From Microvelia longipes (Eukaryota > Arthropoda > Insecta > Hemiptera > Veliidae): 64,000 nt of DNA. The position numbers were made by a program, and so were the translations under genes. Under the pieces are notes generated by a model, which had not been told where the DNA came from, ran no database searches, and worked only from the letters and a program-made list of their open reading frames with translations. Where the stretch lies: NCBI GenBank assembly GCA_018340805.1, contig JACMZG010001908.1, forward strand, positions 41,181,803-41,245,802. Direction: 5' to 3'. Shown piece after piece: positions 48,320-60,939 of this stretch; within the stretch, counting starts at the first letter, position 1; each line of letters opens with the position of its first letter.

Positions 48320-48985
48320 TGGTTATATTATTATAAACTATGTAAATACATGATATGCAATAGAATAATATATGTTTAGATAGTATTTCTCCTTTTTATG
48401 CTACTATAAAAAATATGTCTTACTGTGTATAGGTTTTGTCCTCTTCAACTAAATAATTTTCATTTAATAAATCCGAAATGAAATCCATTAAAGTGCGTAT
48501 GGTGACATTAAATAGAACAATAGTACTAATAATGTTAACTGATTATTGATTATGCAAACATTATTTTATTATCAGTAATTTAATGCACAAGCGACGTAAT
48601 TTAATAATTACAAATAACTTTATTTTGACGAGAAACCGATTATATTAAATATTTAAAATTAGTTCTTAAGTTACTGCATTTAATTCTTAATAATAACTGG
48701 AAAAAATGTATCGAGGTTCACGCACTTGTTATCAAAGTAGGGTACCTCACAAAAGCGACCAATTAAAATTAAGTACTTAACGATTAAGAAACCTGTTGTT
48801 AAAGGGTAGATACTTTAAGTAATGTCGTTAGAAACGCTTAGTGTTTATAGATATGGTTTATCGCAGGAAAGTTGAAAATTAGATAAATAAAAATAATTTG
48901 GACACAGATAAATATAATAAAGTAAAACTATTCAAAGACTGATAAAACAAAATTAATAACATTCACAGCTGCGATACAAAATTAT
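48320..48985. other. AT-rich DNA, no gene seen
   Basis: Nothing recognisable. Confidence 0.6.
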
Positions 48986-48989
48986 ATTT

Positions 48990-49120
48990 TATATTGAGAT
49001 TTCTGAAAATGTTTTAAAAAGTACGTTATACATACATGACATGTTTACAGTACGATACCGTCCAACATATTAAACAACTTTCATCACATTATAAAAAATT
49101 CGGGTACGGGGTACCTCGGA
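48990..49120 (-). mobile_element. Possible family A end fragment
   Basis: Contains GGGTACGGGGTACCTCGGAA, the inverse of the right end of copy 2 (CGAGGTACCCCGTATCC). Confidence 0.4.
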
Positions 49121-49375
49121 AAGTTTTCTCATATGCAGGTTAATGAAGTCATAAAAAATTACAATGAGGAATAGTAAAAATTAAAAAGGAAATATCATTT
49201 TGTTTTAATTTAATTGATAAATTAAATCAAACTAACTGAAAGAAACAAACGAAATAAAAGAGATAAGCGAGGTCAAATTTTATTAGTAAACAAATATGAA
49301 AATACAAGTAAAATATATACAACTACTAGTAGTAGTAGAGTACATATTATACCAATACAAATATATGTATACAAC

Positions 49376-49378
<3 letters not shown>

Positions 49379-49415
<37 letters not shown>

Positions 49416-49457
49416 ATATATTAATATATATTTATATTATAATAATATTATATATAC
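49379..49457. repeat. TA microsatellite
   Basis: (TA)n with ATTATA interruptions. Confidence 0.95.
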
Positions 49458-50120
49458 CTAATTGAATCCCTCCCTAGTGCATTGATCTCTAAGATGTCTA
49501 AAGGCCATCGACCTTAAAGATACAAATATACATGGTATATATTAAAATATTATATAAGTTTAAATAACAATTATTTTTGTTTAATCTACTATAGGAATTT
49601 TTATTAGTTTTCTACGCGCGGGAATAATCAATTATATTTATTATTTATTTATTTTATTATACATAAAAATAAATAAGAAAACATCTTAAAAGTTTTCGCA
49701 AAGTCTATAAACTTGTGAAATAAAAAGTATAAAATAAAATATAAAAGAAAAAACAGTGGCCTTCTTAAATGGCGCAAACGGCATACATATGTATATAATA
49801 CCATTCTGGAAGATGTCCTTAGTAATTGGTAGTCTTTAGCTTTTCCTAGTTTTGTATTTTTAGCTGTTGTATTCATTTTATTACATAGTATTTTGCATGT
49901 AGTTAGAGAATTCCTATTAAGTGATTCCTATTATGTGATTTGTGGCCATCTTGCCTCGCCAGCTTGACTTGCTGTGGCCTCTTTGGAGCAACTTGAATTT
50001 GTTGTGAATTTGTTTGTTATGTCCTATATCCTACCTAATTGAATCCCAATCCCCTAGTGCAATTTATCTCTAAGATGTCTTAAAGGCCATCGACCTTAAA
50101 GATACAAATATACATGGTAT
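49457..50120. repeat. Pair of about 85 bp direct repeats, 576 bp apart
   Basis: 49457-49539 and 50033-50120 both read ACCTAATTGAATCCC...CTAGTGCA, then ATCTCTAAGATGTCT, GGCCATCGACCTTAAAGATA and ACATGGTAT. They differ by a few 1-4 base indels. The intervening 490 bp includes a 75-codon minus frame with no recognised domain. May be the ends of an element or a segmental duplication. Confidence 0.9.
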
Positions 50121-50990
50121 TATATGTATTTTTATGCCCTTTGCGCCACTTAAAATAGTCCAATTGAGCTGAAACTGGTATAAATCGTTTTAGCTTGCCA
50201 TTTACCTTAACACATGACACCTTAACTCTTAACCTTAAGAGTTGACTCATAAAGTCAAACTTAACACCAAAATAGCACCACAAAACGTATGTGCGGAGAA
50301 ATTTTGGTGCTTTGTTAAAAGCTATTAAGATTTTTAAAAACATTTTGTTTGTTGTTTTTTTTTCGTTTTTAATTCCAATTATTCACAAAAAAGAGGCTTT
50401 GTAACCACCCAACAAGTAAGTACAATACTAATTTTTATTTTTTTTTTAAATAAAAACAGCTACAATGTTATAACATAAAAATTAATATTATGTAACAAAA
50501 TAGTTTTAGTATAATAAAAAATAATTTTTATGAGCTATCCCATACTTGCATCCTAATTTAGACTATTTTTGGAAGTGTAATTAATACTAATTTGCATATA
50601 ATAGTAAAAAATAAATACCAATAAAAGTATTAATACCATAACCCAGTTATGCTGATGAGCCGAATGTAAAACAAAACCGAAAAGTAATATAAAATAACAA
50701 CATAATAAAAAATAAAATATACTAGTTAAAATTGAATAAGGCGAATAAGCCAGTACGTGACAGTGTTAGATATTACTTGTTTACTAAGGTAATTATAGCC
50801 ATTATATTGTTATGGACAATGTATTTTGGGTTGAACCATTATGAAAATGCACTATATGAAAATTCTATCTCTAAGTATCCCTGCTTTTTTACGTTTGGAA
50901 GAGAAGAAAGAGTGCGGAGGGAGTGAGACAGCAGGTTTATGTTAAAAACTTATTTTTTGATTTTTACTTTTCCTCATTTATTCTATAGGT
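50120..50990. other. AT-rich DNA, no gene seen
   Basis: The minus frame 50080-50343 (87 codons) overlaps the second direct repeat and shows no known domain. The plus frame 50732-50926 also unrecognised. Confidence 0.5.
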
Positions 50991-51029
50991 ATTAAGAATA
51001 AGTATATTGTTCAAAGATCCGTCACCGGG

Positions 51030-51530
51030 ATGTTACCCGAATTATCCGTTTTGGGTGGTTTTAAGGCCTCCTGAGTGGTTTTTACAAAGTTGTCTGTCTG
51101 TGTGTGTGTGTGTGTGTTATCATCGTAGCTTCCACTGCATTCATGATATAGAGTTGAAACATTGTACAAAAATCAACCTATAGGTAGTTGTGATGACGTC
51201 ATTAACCAACAGTAATGACAGCAAGAAATTCGAAAAAATATAAAACACAAAAAATGTTGTCATTAACTTGAGATTTAACACGCATGTAGGCCATGTATAC
51301 GACTAACATAGTGCCAAGTTTCATTTCATTATAGCATTAGTTCATCTTTATCGAATAATTTGTGTACGTTTTTTGTTTAAAAAAATAATCCAATGGAGGT
51401 GAAATTCGGTACAAATGTAAAAAAAATACGTAAACGTACGTTTATTTATACATACGTTCTATACGTAATAAATAAATACATTTTTTCCGATCTGATGAGG
51501 TAAAGTTCTGAAGTAACCTGTACCCGATAT
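51030..51530 (+). mobile_element. Dispersed repeat family A, best-preserved copy
   Basis: The order of landmarks is GAATTATCCGTTTTGGGTGG, TTTTAAGGCCTCCTGAGTGG, TTTTTACAAAGTTGTCTGTC, a (TG)n run (51096-51118), TATCATCGTAGCTTCCACTG, GAGTTGAAACATTGTAC, ATGACGTCATTAACCA, AGTGCCAAGTTTCATTTCAT, and the right end CTGAAGTAACCTGTACCCGA. Copies 60650-60935 and 62050-62360 match in reverse. No protein. Confidence 0.65.
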
Positions 51531-51539
51531 TTAATAGAT

Positions 51540-52150
51540 AATTTTAAGCTTTTTAATTACTTATTAAATTACGGTTATTAATGACTAAATGAAAGAGAGA
51601 TGGTATTGTCGATGTTTGGTAAAACATGTTTACGGTTCAACCAGAGAACGAGATTCTCAACATGTATGAAACATCAAATAATAAGAGAATAAATGATGTA
51701 TAAGAATAAGAAGACGTTAAAAACAACGTCTTATAAAATAAATAAGGACATATATCATAAAACATCAAAAACTGTAATACACCGATGACAAGACAAATAA
51801 GGCGGGAAAGTTTTTTCAAACCCGATTTGTATTCAGTGTTGCCACTTGAAATAATTATAATTGCATTAAAAAGACACTTAAAAGGAAAATTCATTTCTAA
51901 ATGAAGATATAAATTTAAGATATTTATGGCACTTGGCTATATAAAGTAAAACAACTATACTGTATTTGTGACTTATTTTGAACAAAAATGGTTTATTTAA
52001 CAATTAATTATAAATGTTAAATATAAAGGGACTTAGGTATTTTCATTGATGTCGAGTTTATTATCTTAATTGACATCTTAAATATCGTTAATGTTTAGAG
52101 TCATTTGTAATCGGAAAATAATTAATTTCATTAACAGTTTTATATATTAA
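51540..52150. other. AT-rich DNA, no gene seen
   Basis: The 85-codon minus-strand frame 51637-51894 is hydrophobic and Phe/Leu/Ser-rich, with no recognised domain. Confidence 0.5.
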
Positions 52151-52154
52151 ATAA

Positions 52155-52310
52155 CAAAAAATGCGGCACAGGGTATCTCAGAACATTTCATTACAATATC
52201 GGATTCGCTTAGGTCACACTCACTACTTAAGACTAGCTTCGCTCGTCGCCAAAATATGGAAATCACCTCAATGACATTTGGTCTTTGCATCTTCACAGTC
52301 AGTAAGTAAG
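52155..52310 (-). mobile_element. Possible family A end fragment
   Basis: CACAGGGTATCTCAGAACAT is the inverse of the family right end, followed by GACTAGCTTCGCTCGTCGCC, the GAGCGAAGC apex motif in reverse. Confidence 0.45.
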
Positions 52311-52319
52311 TATTTCATG

Positions 52320-54515
52320 TGGTCACTCATTCATGTACTGACCTCGCTCGATGCTGCTTAACATTAACGCTCTACCATAATACACTTCACGTATTGAGTT
52401 CCTCATACAAGCTGGGATAGGTACTGGTAAAGGATTTACAACATTATACATATGCAAAGCATTCATTAATATATATTTAAGTTTTTAGTTAAGTTAAAAT
52501 TATAAGCATTTAAAGAGTTGGTTGGTATCGCCAAGCCAAGTATTTTTTCTAATAAAATTTATACCTGCCAAATGGTTTACATTATTAAATTTTAATTGAC
52601 AAATATATCAAATCTATAATAGATTGTATCAGACTATACTGAGACTTCAACAAAAAAATATTACGTATATATACGAAGCAAGTGTTTACAATTTTCTCCA
52701 ATAGTTTATTTTTTTTAAATTAGTTGATCCAGAATAAAGAACCACATTACAAAAACCAAACTAGTTATTCACTTATTTTTAGAAAAATATTAAGATAAAA
52801 AATTGATGATAGTGGCAGAACAGGTATTATTTGTCAACTGTCAACACTGCTACTGATAAAAATCAGTATTGGTCATTTTTATATAAATACCATTCTAACT
52901 ATACATATGCAGCCAATCGTACCAGTTTTTAAGCAACTAACACTCACTCATACATAATCAAACTAACACTAACACACTTCTATAAATACTTCTAAACCTA
53001 CTTGTAAGTATGTGTAGCATTTATATAGAAAATGAAATTAAAATATAAAGTTACACCAAAAATATATTAAAATATAAAAATGTTAACACTATTAAATTTG
53101 GTTTTAAACTAAATATGTTAATGTTCGAAAAAGGATATCAAATAATCAATATAAACTAATATAGTTGCTTTAAAATATGTTTGATTTAACAAAACAAATA
53201 ATTTAGAAATTAATAAATAAATATGTATGTCAATTTTTAATGCATTATCTAACCATAAATGTAGATATATTAAATAATATACTTAATTCAAACTAAGTAA
53301 CTACAAATGCATAATACAAATAAATACAAAACTATGCAACAAATTTTGAGGCGAATCATGGTGAAAAAGAAGTTTAATCAATCTCATATTTCAGATTGAT
53401 AAAAAAGGGGTTGTCATGTGTGTCACTGGGCAAGTTGACCAAATTCTGACAAATTCTTTCTTTTTTCTCACGTTCTAAAATCTACATTTTTATACAAATC
53501 AGGTTTGTAAGTTTCTTTCAGATTGTAAAACAATATATTTGTGAATGGTTTTTGAATTAAAACATCCTGAAAATGGACACATAAATATTTTTAGATGACG
53601 TTCGAGTAAAATACGTCGATAAGTTGTTTTATGTTTTTATCAATACTGATGATGATAAAATTTAAAATGTGTGAGTAAAAAAGTAAAATAAAAAGAATGA
53701 ATGAAAATGTATGCTTCATAAAGCATCATAAAGAGAAAATAAATATTATTGATGATAAAGAATTTAATTATTTAAAAAAAAAAATTTTTTTAATTTGTAT
53801 TCTTTTTCTATTAATACATATATATAAGATAAATTATAAGAATAAATTTAATTATTAAATAAAAATTTAATACAAACTTTTATCTAATAACTTTGTAGAA
53901 GTTGAGAACAAAACAAGCTGCTAAATATGGAACTGATAAACTCGTTCATCTGAATTTTATAAAACACGGGCCAGCGCTATGGCTCGTACTTCCAATCTTT
54001 ACATCTCTGTAGAACTGACCAAGCTACAGATGTGACAGAACAAACTATCCCTAGAGGTTTTTTAGACAAATTTTAGGAAAGTCTTAAAAAATCAGAATGA
54101 CAACTACTTTTAAGCACAATGTTGGTTTTTGTCCAAAATAATAACACTGTAAGAACTTATACTGGACTTGATTTCTGTAGCAAATTTCATTCGAAATGGT
54201 TCAGATTTTTAGCCAGTATATCGTGTCTACAAAACTACAAAAAATGCACGCACATCCACACACACTCATCAACACACACCTACAGACACCAACCTTAAAT
54301 TATATTCCAAAAACCTTACGTTCCTTCAAACCTAGTACGGTTAGTACAAGGTTCTAAAACGTAAAAATATTATGATAAAAGTTAGTGTAACCTTTCCCTT
54401 ATTTTAATGTTCCCCCTTCCTATTAAAGAAAAAGCAAAAGGGGAATCTTTTAAAGTATATTTTTTAATAAAATGACAGTATGGCTAATAAAGGCAAATGC
54501 CAATAAAAAGAAAAA
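52320..54515. other. AT-rich DNA, no gene seen
   Basis: 54170-54290 contains CACACACACTCATCAACACA, a CA-rich patch after TTTCATTCGAAATGGTTCAG. It may be another decayed element, not clearly family A. Confidence 0.5.
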
Positions 54516-54520
54516 AAAAT

Positions 54521-54873
54521 CAGCAGCATTGTATAACTAAAATGTTTCAAAAATAACATTGCCCATAAAATAAATTCAAGAATAAGGAAATTCACAAGTT
54601 ACTTGTAAAAATAAGTACAAGAACATTTATAGACTTGATAGAAAAAAAATAACAAGTATATATAGATAAATAAAATAAAAAAATTATAAGGGTAAAATTC
54701 AGCAGCATTGTATAACTAAAATGTTTCAAAAATAAAATTGCCCATAAAATAAATTCAAGAATAAGGAAAAACAGAAGTTACCTGTAAAAATAAGTACAAG
54801 AACATTTATAGACTTGATAGAAAAAAAATACAAGTATATATAGATAAATAAAATAAAAAAATTATAAGGGTAA
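54521..54873. repeat. Tandem duplication of a 179 bp segment
   Basis: The segment starting CAGCAGCATTGTATAACTAA at 54521 recurs at 54700 with about 95 percent identity, ending AAAAAAATTATAAGGGTAA in both. Exactly two copies are present. Confidence 0.95.
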
Positions 54874-54879
54874 TACAAT

Positions 54880-56380
54880 TAAGTAACGTTAAAACAACAA
54901 GAAAAAACTTCACAAACGGATATTGTTGAGTAAGTAAGTACAAGCAACGGATTTTTCATCCCGTAGAGAAATCTTTTATTGCAATAAAAAGTATCAGAAC
55001 CATCGAATGTTATTAAAAACCGAGATTTAAACCATAAAATATTTTTAACAAAAGAAAGCAAACAAAAACAAGTGTTAATAAAAAAAAACCAAGCGAATAA
55101 TGGCTTGTTGAAAAAATCCAGGAACAACTTGACAAAGGCAAAAGTATACAATAAAAAACTATTAATAACTGTTATTAAGACACAAGTGTATTGTAGCTAG
55201 TTTTAAGTTCGAAAAAACTTAAAATACTTTGACTTGGCAGGAAATGCCAAGAAGTAATAAAAGAAATGTTGCCCCCCGTTTCAAAACTCAATAAAGTTCC
55301 TTTTCATTCTTAAAGATTTTTTTTATCTGGGGTGTAAGGGTTATGAATCTCAGGTTATCCAAAAGAAGCCGGTAGGGTGTATAGAGTATAATTATATTTT
55401 AAGGTATATTATTATATTTAAATACTGGGGTATAGGGTAGTAATAGAATAACAAGTTATATACAAAACTCGATACAATACGTAAAGAAACTTTCAAACAG
55501 GATATTTTCTTTTAGATTGATCCAGTTTGAGATTTTATATTAATACACTATACTGATAAGGCGCAAACAAAAAAAAGAAGTTTCCCTTCTTTGTAAACAT
55601 AAAATTTGATACTAATTCCACAAAAACGTAAAAATTAAATCAAGAGTTTAAAGAAAAGAAATCAAATCATTTAGGCTTTAATAATTTTTGGTTGTTTGAA
55701 ATTATTTTTTTTAATCATTTTTAGTGAATAAAGCTTAAATGCAGAAGGCTAAAAATATGTACAGACATTATCAGTTTATAACACAATTAGGCACTGAATG
55801 ATCTTATTTCTTACAACATAGATTCCGAGCCTTGAAGCATCTTAAAGTCTGAAAGCATACGAATTTAAAGATTCAGCTTAATTTTTTCAAAAATTAAGTA
55901 GCCGAATTTTTGATAACTGATTTTATCCTAAAGTTCCTGTTGTAAATAGAGACTAACAAAACTCTTATCTTGACATTAAATAAAAAAACCGAATTAAGTT
56001 CTTTGACAGTAATTCACATTTATTGGCCTTTATCTCTCCCTGTACGATAGGCAAAATATACTCTTTAGGTTACGGATTATGTTAGTAGATAGTATTGTTA
56101 TCTAGTAAACATGTAAGCAAGCATACATACAAATAATTATCTTATGCAATTCTATAAAACTGAATTTTGCCATAGGTTCTGTTTTTTCCTGATAGTATAT
56201 ATTTGTACACAAGCTTGTTATATTATATACCAATACCAGAAATGCGTCGGACTAAAACAATCTCATTGGCTCGTGTTTCCTTCAGAACATTACTTATAAT
56301 ATCAAAAAGTTTATATTTTAGGTCGGAAAGGGTTTTGAGGTTAATGAAATACTGCTTATACTGGATACTGCATACAAAAG
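54880..56380. other. AT-rich DNA, no gene seen
   Basis: The 90-codon Phe-rich minus frame at 54879-55151 shows no known domain. Nothing else recognised. Confidence 0.5.
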
Positions 56381-57395
56381 ATACTGCTATAATACTCATC
56401 AAAGATACTGCTATACTAATACTCATACAAAGATACTGCTATACCTATACTAATACCATACAAAGATATGCTATACTAATACTCATACAAGATCTGCTAC
56501 AATACTCATAAAAGATACTGCTATACTAATACTCATACAAAGATACTGCTACAATAATACTCATACAAAGATACTGCTATACTAATACTCAAACAAAGAT
56601 ACTCTACAATAATCTCATACAAGATACTGCTTACTGTACAATATACTAATACTCATACAAAGATACTGCTACAATAATACTCATACAAAGATACTGCTAT
56701 ACTAATACTCATACAAAGATACTGCTACACTATATAAAAGATACTGCTATACTAATACTCATACAAGATACTGCTACAATAATATCATACAAAGATACTG
56801 CTATACTAATACTGCTATACTAAAGATACTGCTACAATAATACTCATACAAAGACTGCTATACTAATACTCATACAAGATACTGCTATAATACTCATACA
56901 AAGATACTGCTATAATTCAACAAAGATACTGCTATACTAATACTCATACAAGATACTGCTACTATTACTCATACAAAGATACTGCTAAATACTCATACAA
57001 AGATTAATATACTAATACAAGATCTACAATAATACGATACTGCTATACTAATACTCATACAAAGATACTGCTATAATACTCATACAAAGATACTGCTATA
57101 CTAATACTCAAACAAAGATACTGCTACAATAATACTCATACAAGATACTGCTATACTAATACTCATACAAATACTGCTACAATAATACTCATACAAAGAT
57201 ACTGCTACTAATACTCATACAAGATACTGCTACAATAATACTCATACAAGATACTGATACTACAATAACTCATATACTATACTAAATATACAAAGATACT
57301 GCTATAATACTCATACAAAGATACTGCTATACTAATTCAACAAAGATACTCTATACTAAAGATACTGCTATATACTAAGATACTGCATACATACA
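56375..57395. repeat. Minisatellite, about 30 bp unit, over 1 kb
   Basis: Alternation of AAAGATACTGCTATACTAAT plus ACTCATAC and AAAGATACTGCTACAATAAT plus ACTCATAC. Many copies carry small deletions of 1-15 bases. Roughly 35 copies. Confidence 0.95.
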
Positions 57396-57399
57396 TGAC

Positions 57400-59050
57400 T
57401 AAGATAAAGATAACAATTTACTTTAACTTGTGAATATAGACACACTATAACCACAACGTTTGCTAAGCGGGTTAACTTCAACAGTAATTTTATTTAAAAG
57501 TGAATTCGCTAATATCGCTTGTTTTACTGTCGTAAAATATCATAAAATGTTTTCCTGAGTTGGTTCATGGTTTTAACAACAGGCCTATTCATGGATGTAA
57601 GTCGCCGTTGCGTTAACTTCGAATGTTCTATGTAAATCCATAAACTGTTGAGGACCTCAATGTCTAGCCCCATTTTTACATAACAATTCCATTATTCAAT
57701 AAACAAGCACAAAGAAAGGCGTATAAGTTTTTCATACTTCTTAAACTATTAAGGGTCAAAACCCTTTCTATGGAATCCACAAAAACACAAATCCTTATAA
57801 TTCCTTTCAAAAATTTCGTCCTTCAACCGGAAAAACCCGCAGATTTTTTCCAGAAAAAAAAGAAGGATTTGAATTGTTACATTGAAAATCATCCCTTTCA
57901 TAAAGGACGCAGGATGTGAAAGGTGAAAAATTAGTTACTTCATAGAGTAAGTATTAAGATGAGGGAAAACTTGAGCTAAAACTGGAGTATTAGGGATTTA
58001 CAACATTTTTTTGGAGTAAAACTTAAAAGTACGTTCATTTCTTTTGTTAAGTTAAAAAATATCCTTGCCATGATGAGGTCAAAATCCTATATTCATACTT
58101 TTGAGTAAAGTATTTCATCTTGTCATCTTTTATGCTTACAAAATTATGTCAATTAGAGTCAATCAACATAATATTTATAAATTTTATATTGCCTCATATT
58201 AGTTTCCTGAAATTGAAAAGATAATTCCATTTTATTTAACAGCTTTGGAAAAATAGAGTAAATGCAATACCCGTAAATGTATAATAGGCGAAAAAATAAC
58301 TTCATTGCCACTTAAAGAGATGAAAAAAGTGGCTAGATAAAAACGCATTTAAGCAATTTAAATGAATGAAAAGGAATGACACAGAAAATCCCCAAAGCAG
58401 ATATAAATAATAAGTTGTGTTTTCTTTTACACATTTTCAACTAAACAAAGTAAGCGAGTCTTTCCCACCGAAAGGGCCCACTAATTTTGATGGACACTCT
58501 ACTCTTTGTTTCATTTTTAAGAATCGGAATTATTGGAGCACTTTTCACTTGGTGCTCATCCTACTCAATATTTGATTCGTTCACGTTATTAGACTTTTGT
58601 TGTTTTTATTCAATTCGTCTAAACAAATAATCTTATTACAAGATAAGATTAAGTTAAGATTAAGTTACTTCTTAAGAGAAGTAAACGTCAAACTTGCTTA
58701 AACTTACAATAAAATGGTTAAAACCAAGTTAACCTTTCGAAGGTCGACAGCTTGTCGCAGTCTTACCCACATCCGTACTAACTTAAATTTTTAAGTTCAT
58801 TTCAACTTTTTTTTCTTCTGAAAAAATTATGAAATTATGCAAATTAAAATTCCAAAATTCTTTAATCTTTTAAAAGGTATTTTTTGCATCTGTTTTAACT
58901 TTTTTAAACAAGTGTTAACTTCCTTTTGTTAAAAAAAATTGTTGACGCCAACACAAGCTGTCAAAAATGTTGTATTGTGCAATTGTATATTTTATAAGGT
59001 TAAATGTAATAAATAGATTTAGATATTAATTATTTATTTAACTTTATACC
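57400..59050. other. AT-rich DNA, no gene seen
   Basis: No exon or structured repeat recognised. Confidence 0.55.
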
Positions 59051-59089
59051 TTTTGCTTCTTACAATAATTGGGAAGAGTGAAATTAGTT

Positions 59090-59285
59090 ATTTGTCAAAT
59101 AGTAGCATCTGCGCTGAAAAGACTAACAAGAACTGCAAACTCATGACAGGACGAGCTGGTCGATAGGAAAGCTAGATTCGTGGTTACAGCCTGTTTTAAT
59201 TTACAACAGCTTATTCGTAAATCATAAGAGGCGTCTAGAGGCATTTGCCACAGCACGTAGTGGCTTCCTAACGCTAATTGAAAAG
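59090..59285. other. GC-richer patch, possible mobile-element remnant
   Basis: Includes GAGGCGTCTAGAGGCATTTG and CCACAGCACGTAGTGGCTTC, less AT-rich than the flanks and 135 bp left of the dispersed satellite copy. Not assigned. Confidence 0.35.
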
Positions 59286-59419
59286 TTCTAAATTTGAGGT
59301 GATCAGCATAGAGATATTATTACTAGAAAAATCCTCTCAGTCAAATTAAGAATTATCGAAAGAGTAATCTGAATCCATACGGTTATTAATATAATCTAAT
59401 AAAAAGTACAAAATTATAT

Positions 59420-59617
59420 TATTTGATACTACTGAGTTTTGCTAAACATTCAGGCTCTTTCGGCGTCCTGATGAGTTAGATGTAACGAAACAGAGTGCGA
59501 TATGATATTAGGTCGAGCCATCAATGATGACGAATCTCGAATAGTGAAACAGTTCCTAGATGTAGCATTGCATTTTGCTTGTTACATTCCCTAGGTGTCT
59601 CTCGCACAATTACATTG
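59420..59617 (+). repeat. Isolated diverged copy of the 317 bp satellite unit
   Basis: 59448-59617 matches forward units from TTCAGGCTCTGTCGGCGCCC through CTCTCGCACAATTATATTG, with roughly 85-90 percent identity by eye. 59423-59449 (TGATACTACTGAGTTTTGCT) matches the same unit in the reverse orientation, so this copy too contains an inversion joint. It stops near the unit position where the main array stops at 2009. Confidence 0.9.
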
Positions 59618-59619
59618 AA

Positions 59620-60645
59620 CAAAATTACACAAACGCATATAGTAGATCATTGTATAATAGGACAAAACAAAGCCCAAACAATGTGCAAGTAGCCGATAAC
59701 GATTTATTAATTTTAATTATAACTGCTTTAGGAGGAGGTTACAATCTGGTTACACATGGCCCATAGATCTATACCAAGTGTTTTAAGCCCCAAAATGGGT
59801 ATTGAGATACTTAATGCTCCCTCTATTACTATATCTCTATAGTAGGAAACAAAAGAGGTTTACTAATAGTCGAAAGACGAATAATATATTAGAAGAAGTT
59901 TCAAAGAAAAACTAAGTTAAAAAATAAACTTAAACTTCTGAGGTAAATACACCTAGACATATCCAGGAGAAGAGAATCTAATCTAAACTTGTTTAAGTTG
60001 TATCTAAAGTCTTAAAGTAGGCAAGTTAAACATTTGTAAAATAAAACTTTAACGACACAAGGTTACATCTTGTAAGAAATAAAACTCTTATCTGCAAGAG
60101 ACAATAAGGAAATGCAACTGAAGTCTTGCGTGGGAAAATGGCGTCATTCCCCAGGATAATAAAGGATCAGGTTACTATGGTAACTAAGGATGGTAGCTAC
60201 GTGCAGGTCGTTATGGTGATGTTTTGACTTGCAACGCCTCTACTCTTCTTGAGATTGATATCTGGGCCACCCTTGCATGGCAAGGTTGTATAGGTCAATG
60301 CAAGTTTTATCAGTTTACAATCCTCTTAAAACCACCCACAAGCAAAGTGTTCTAAAACATAGACCATGAGTATAATGCTATATACAAACATCAATTCTTA
60401 ATTGCAATTACGAAATCGTCGACTTCAGTTCAACAATATTTGTAATAAACAGGAATCATATATTTCAATCATCCTAATGAAAGATTTTATATCTCTCCTG
60501 AAGATAACATTAACAACTGAATAACAACATAAACAATAAACAAAGTATAACACAGAAAAAAATCTTTTCATAGAAATGTTGTTTATTGTTAATGTTTTTC
60601 TTAACTAAATGAAATGTAAAATTTATTAGTATTTATTTCTCTCCT
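59620..60645. other. AT-rich DNA with a GC-richer patch
   Basis: 60120-60320 is less AT-rich (GATATCTGGGCCACCCTTGC, ATGGCAAGGTTGTATAGG). No frame or RNA recognised. Possibly continuous with the element that carries the satellite copy. Confidence 0.4.
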
Positions 60646-60649
60646 GAAA

Positions 60650-60935
60650 ATTATCTAAATGGATTAAGTATATAGTGCCACAAATTCATTATTTTTAACC
60701 AAAAAATGTTTGTGTTTTTTAGCATGTTAATGACGTCATAAAAAAATATTTTCCGCGTAGCACAACTGGACCTAAAGATTGCTAGAAAGTTTTTACTTTC
60801 TAGCATAGTTACCGTGGGAGCTACGATGATAAAATACACACACATACCGACAAATTATTTTTTTAAAACTACTAAGAAGGTATTAAAAAAACCTGATACG
60901 GATTATTCGGGTGAAATTTAGGTTTCGCATTTTTC
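60650..60935 (-). mobile_element. Dispersed repeat family A, partial copy
   Basis: On the minus strand: CACCCGAATAATCCGTATCA, a GTATGTGTGTGTATTTTATC stretch, CATCGTAGCTCCCACGG, TTTAGGTCCAGTTGTGCTAC and ATGACGTCATTAAC, colinear with 51030-51330. A local hairpin CTAGAAAGT/ACTTTCTAG lies at 60782-60805. Confidence 0.6.
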
Positions 60936-60939
60936 TCTC

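Noticed and set aside
48069..48353. 94-codon frame rich in Ile-Tyr
   Set aside because: It is a translation of two TA microsatellites.
56203..56511. 102-codon frame entering the ~30 bp minisatellite
   Set aside because: The second half is minisatellite translation, and the first half has no recognisable domain.
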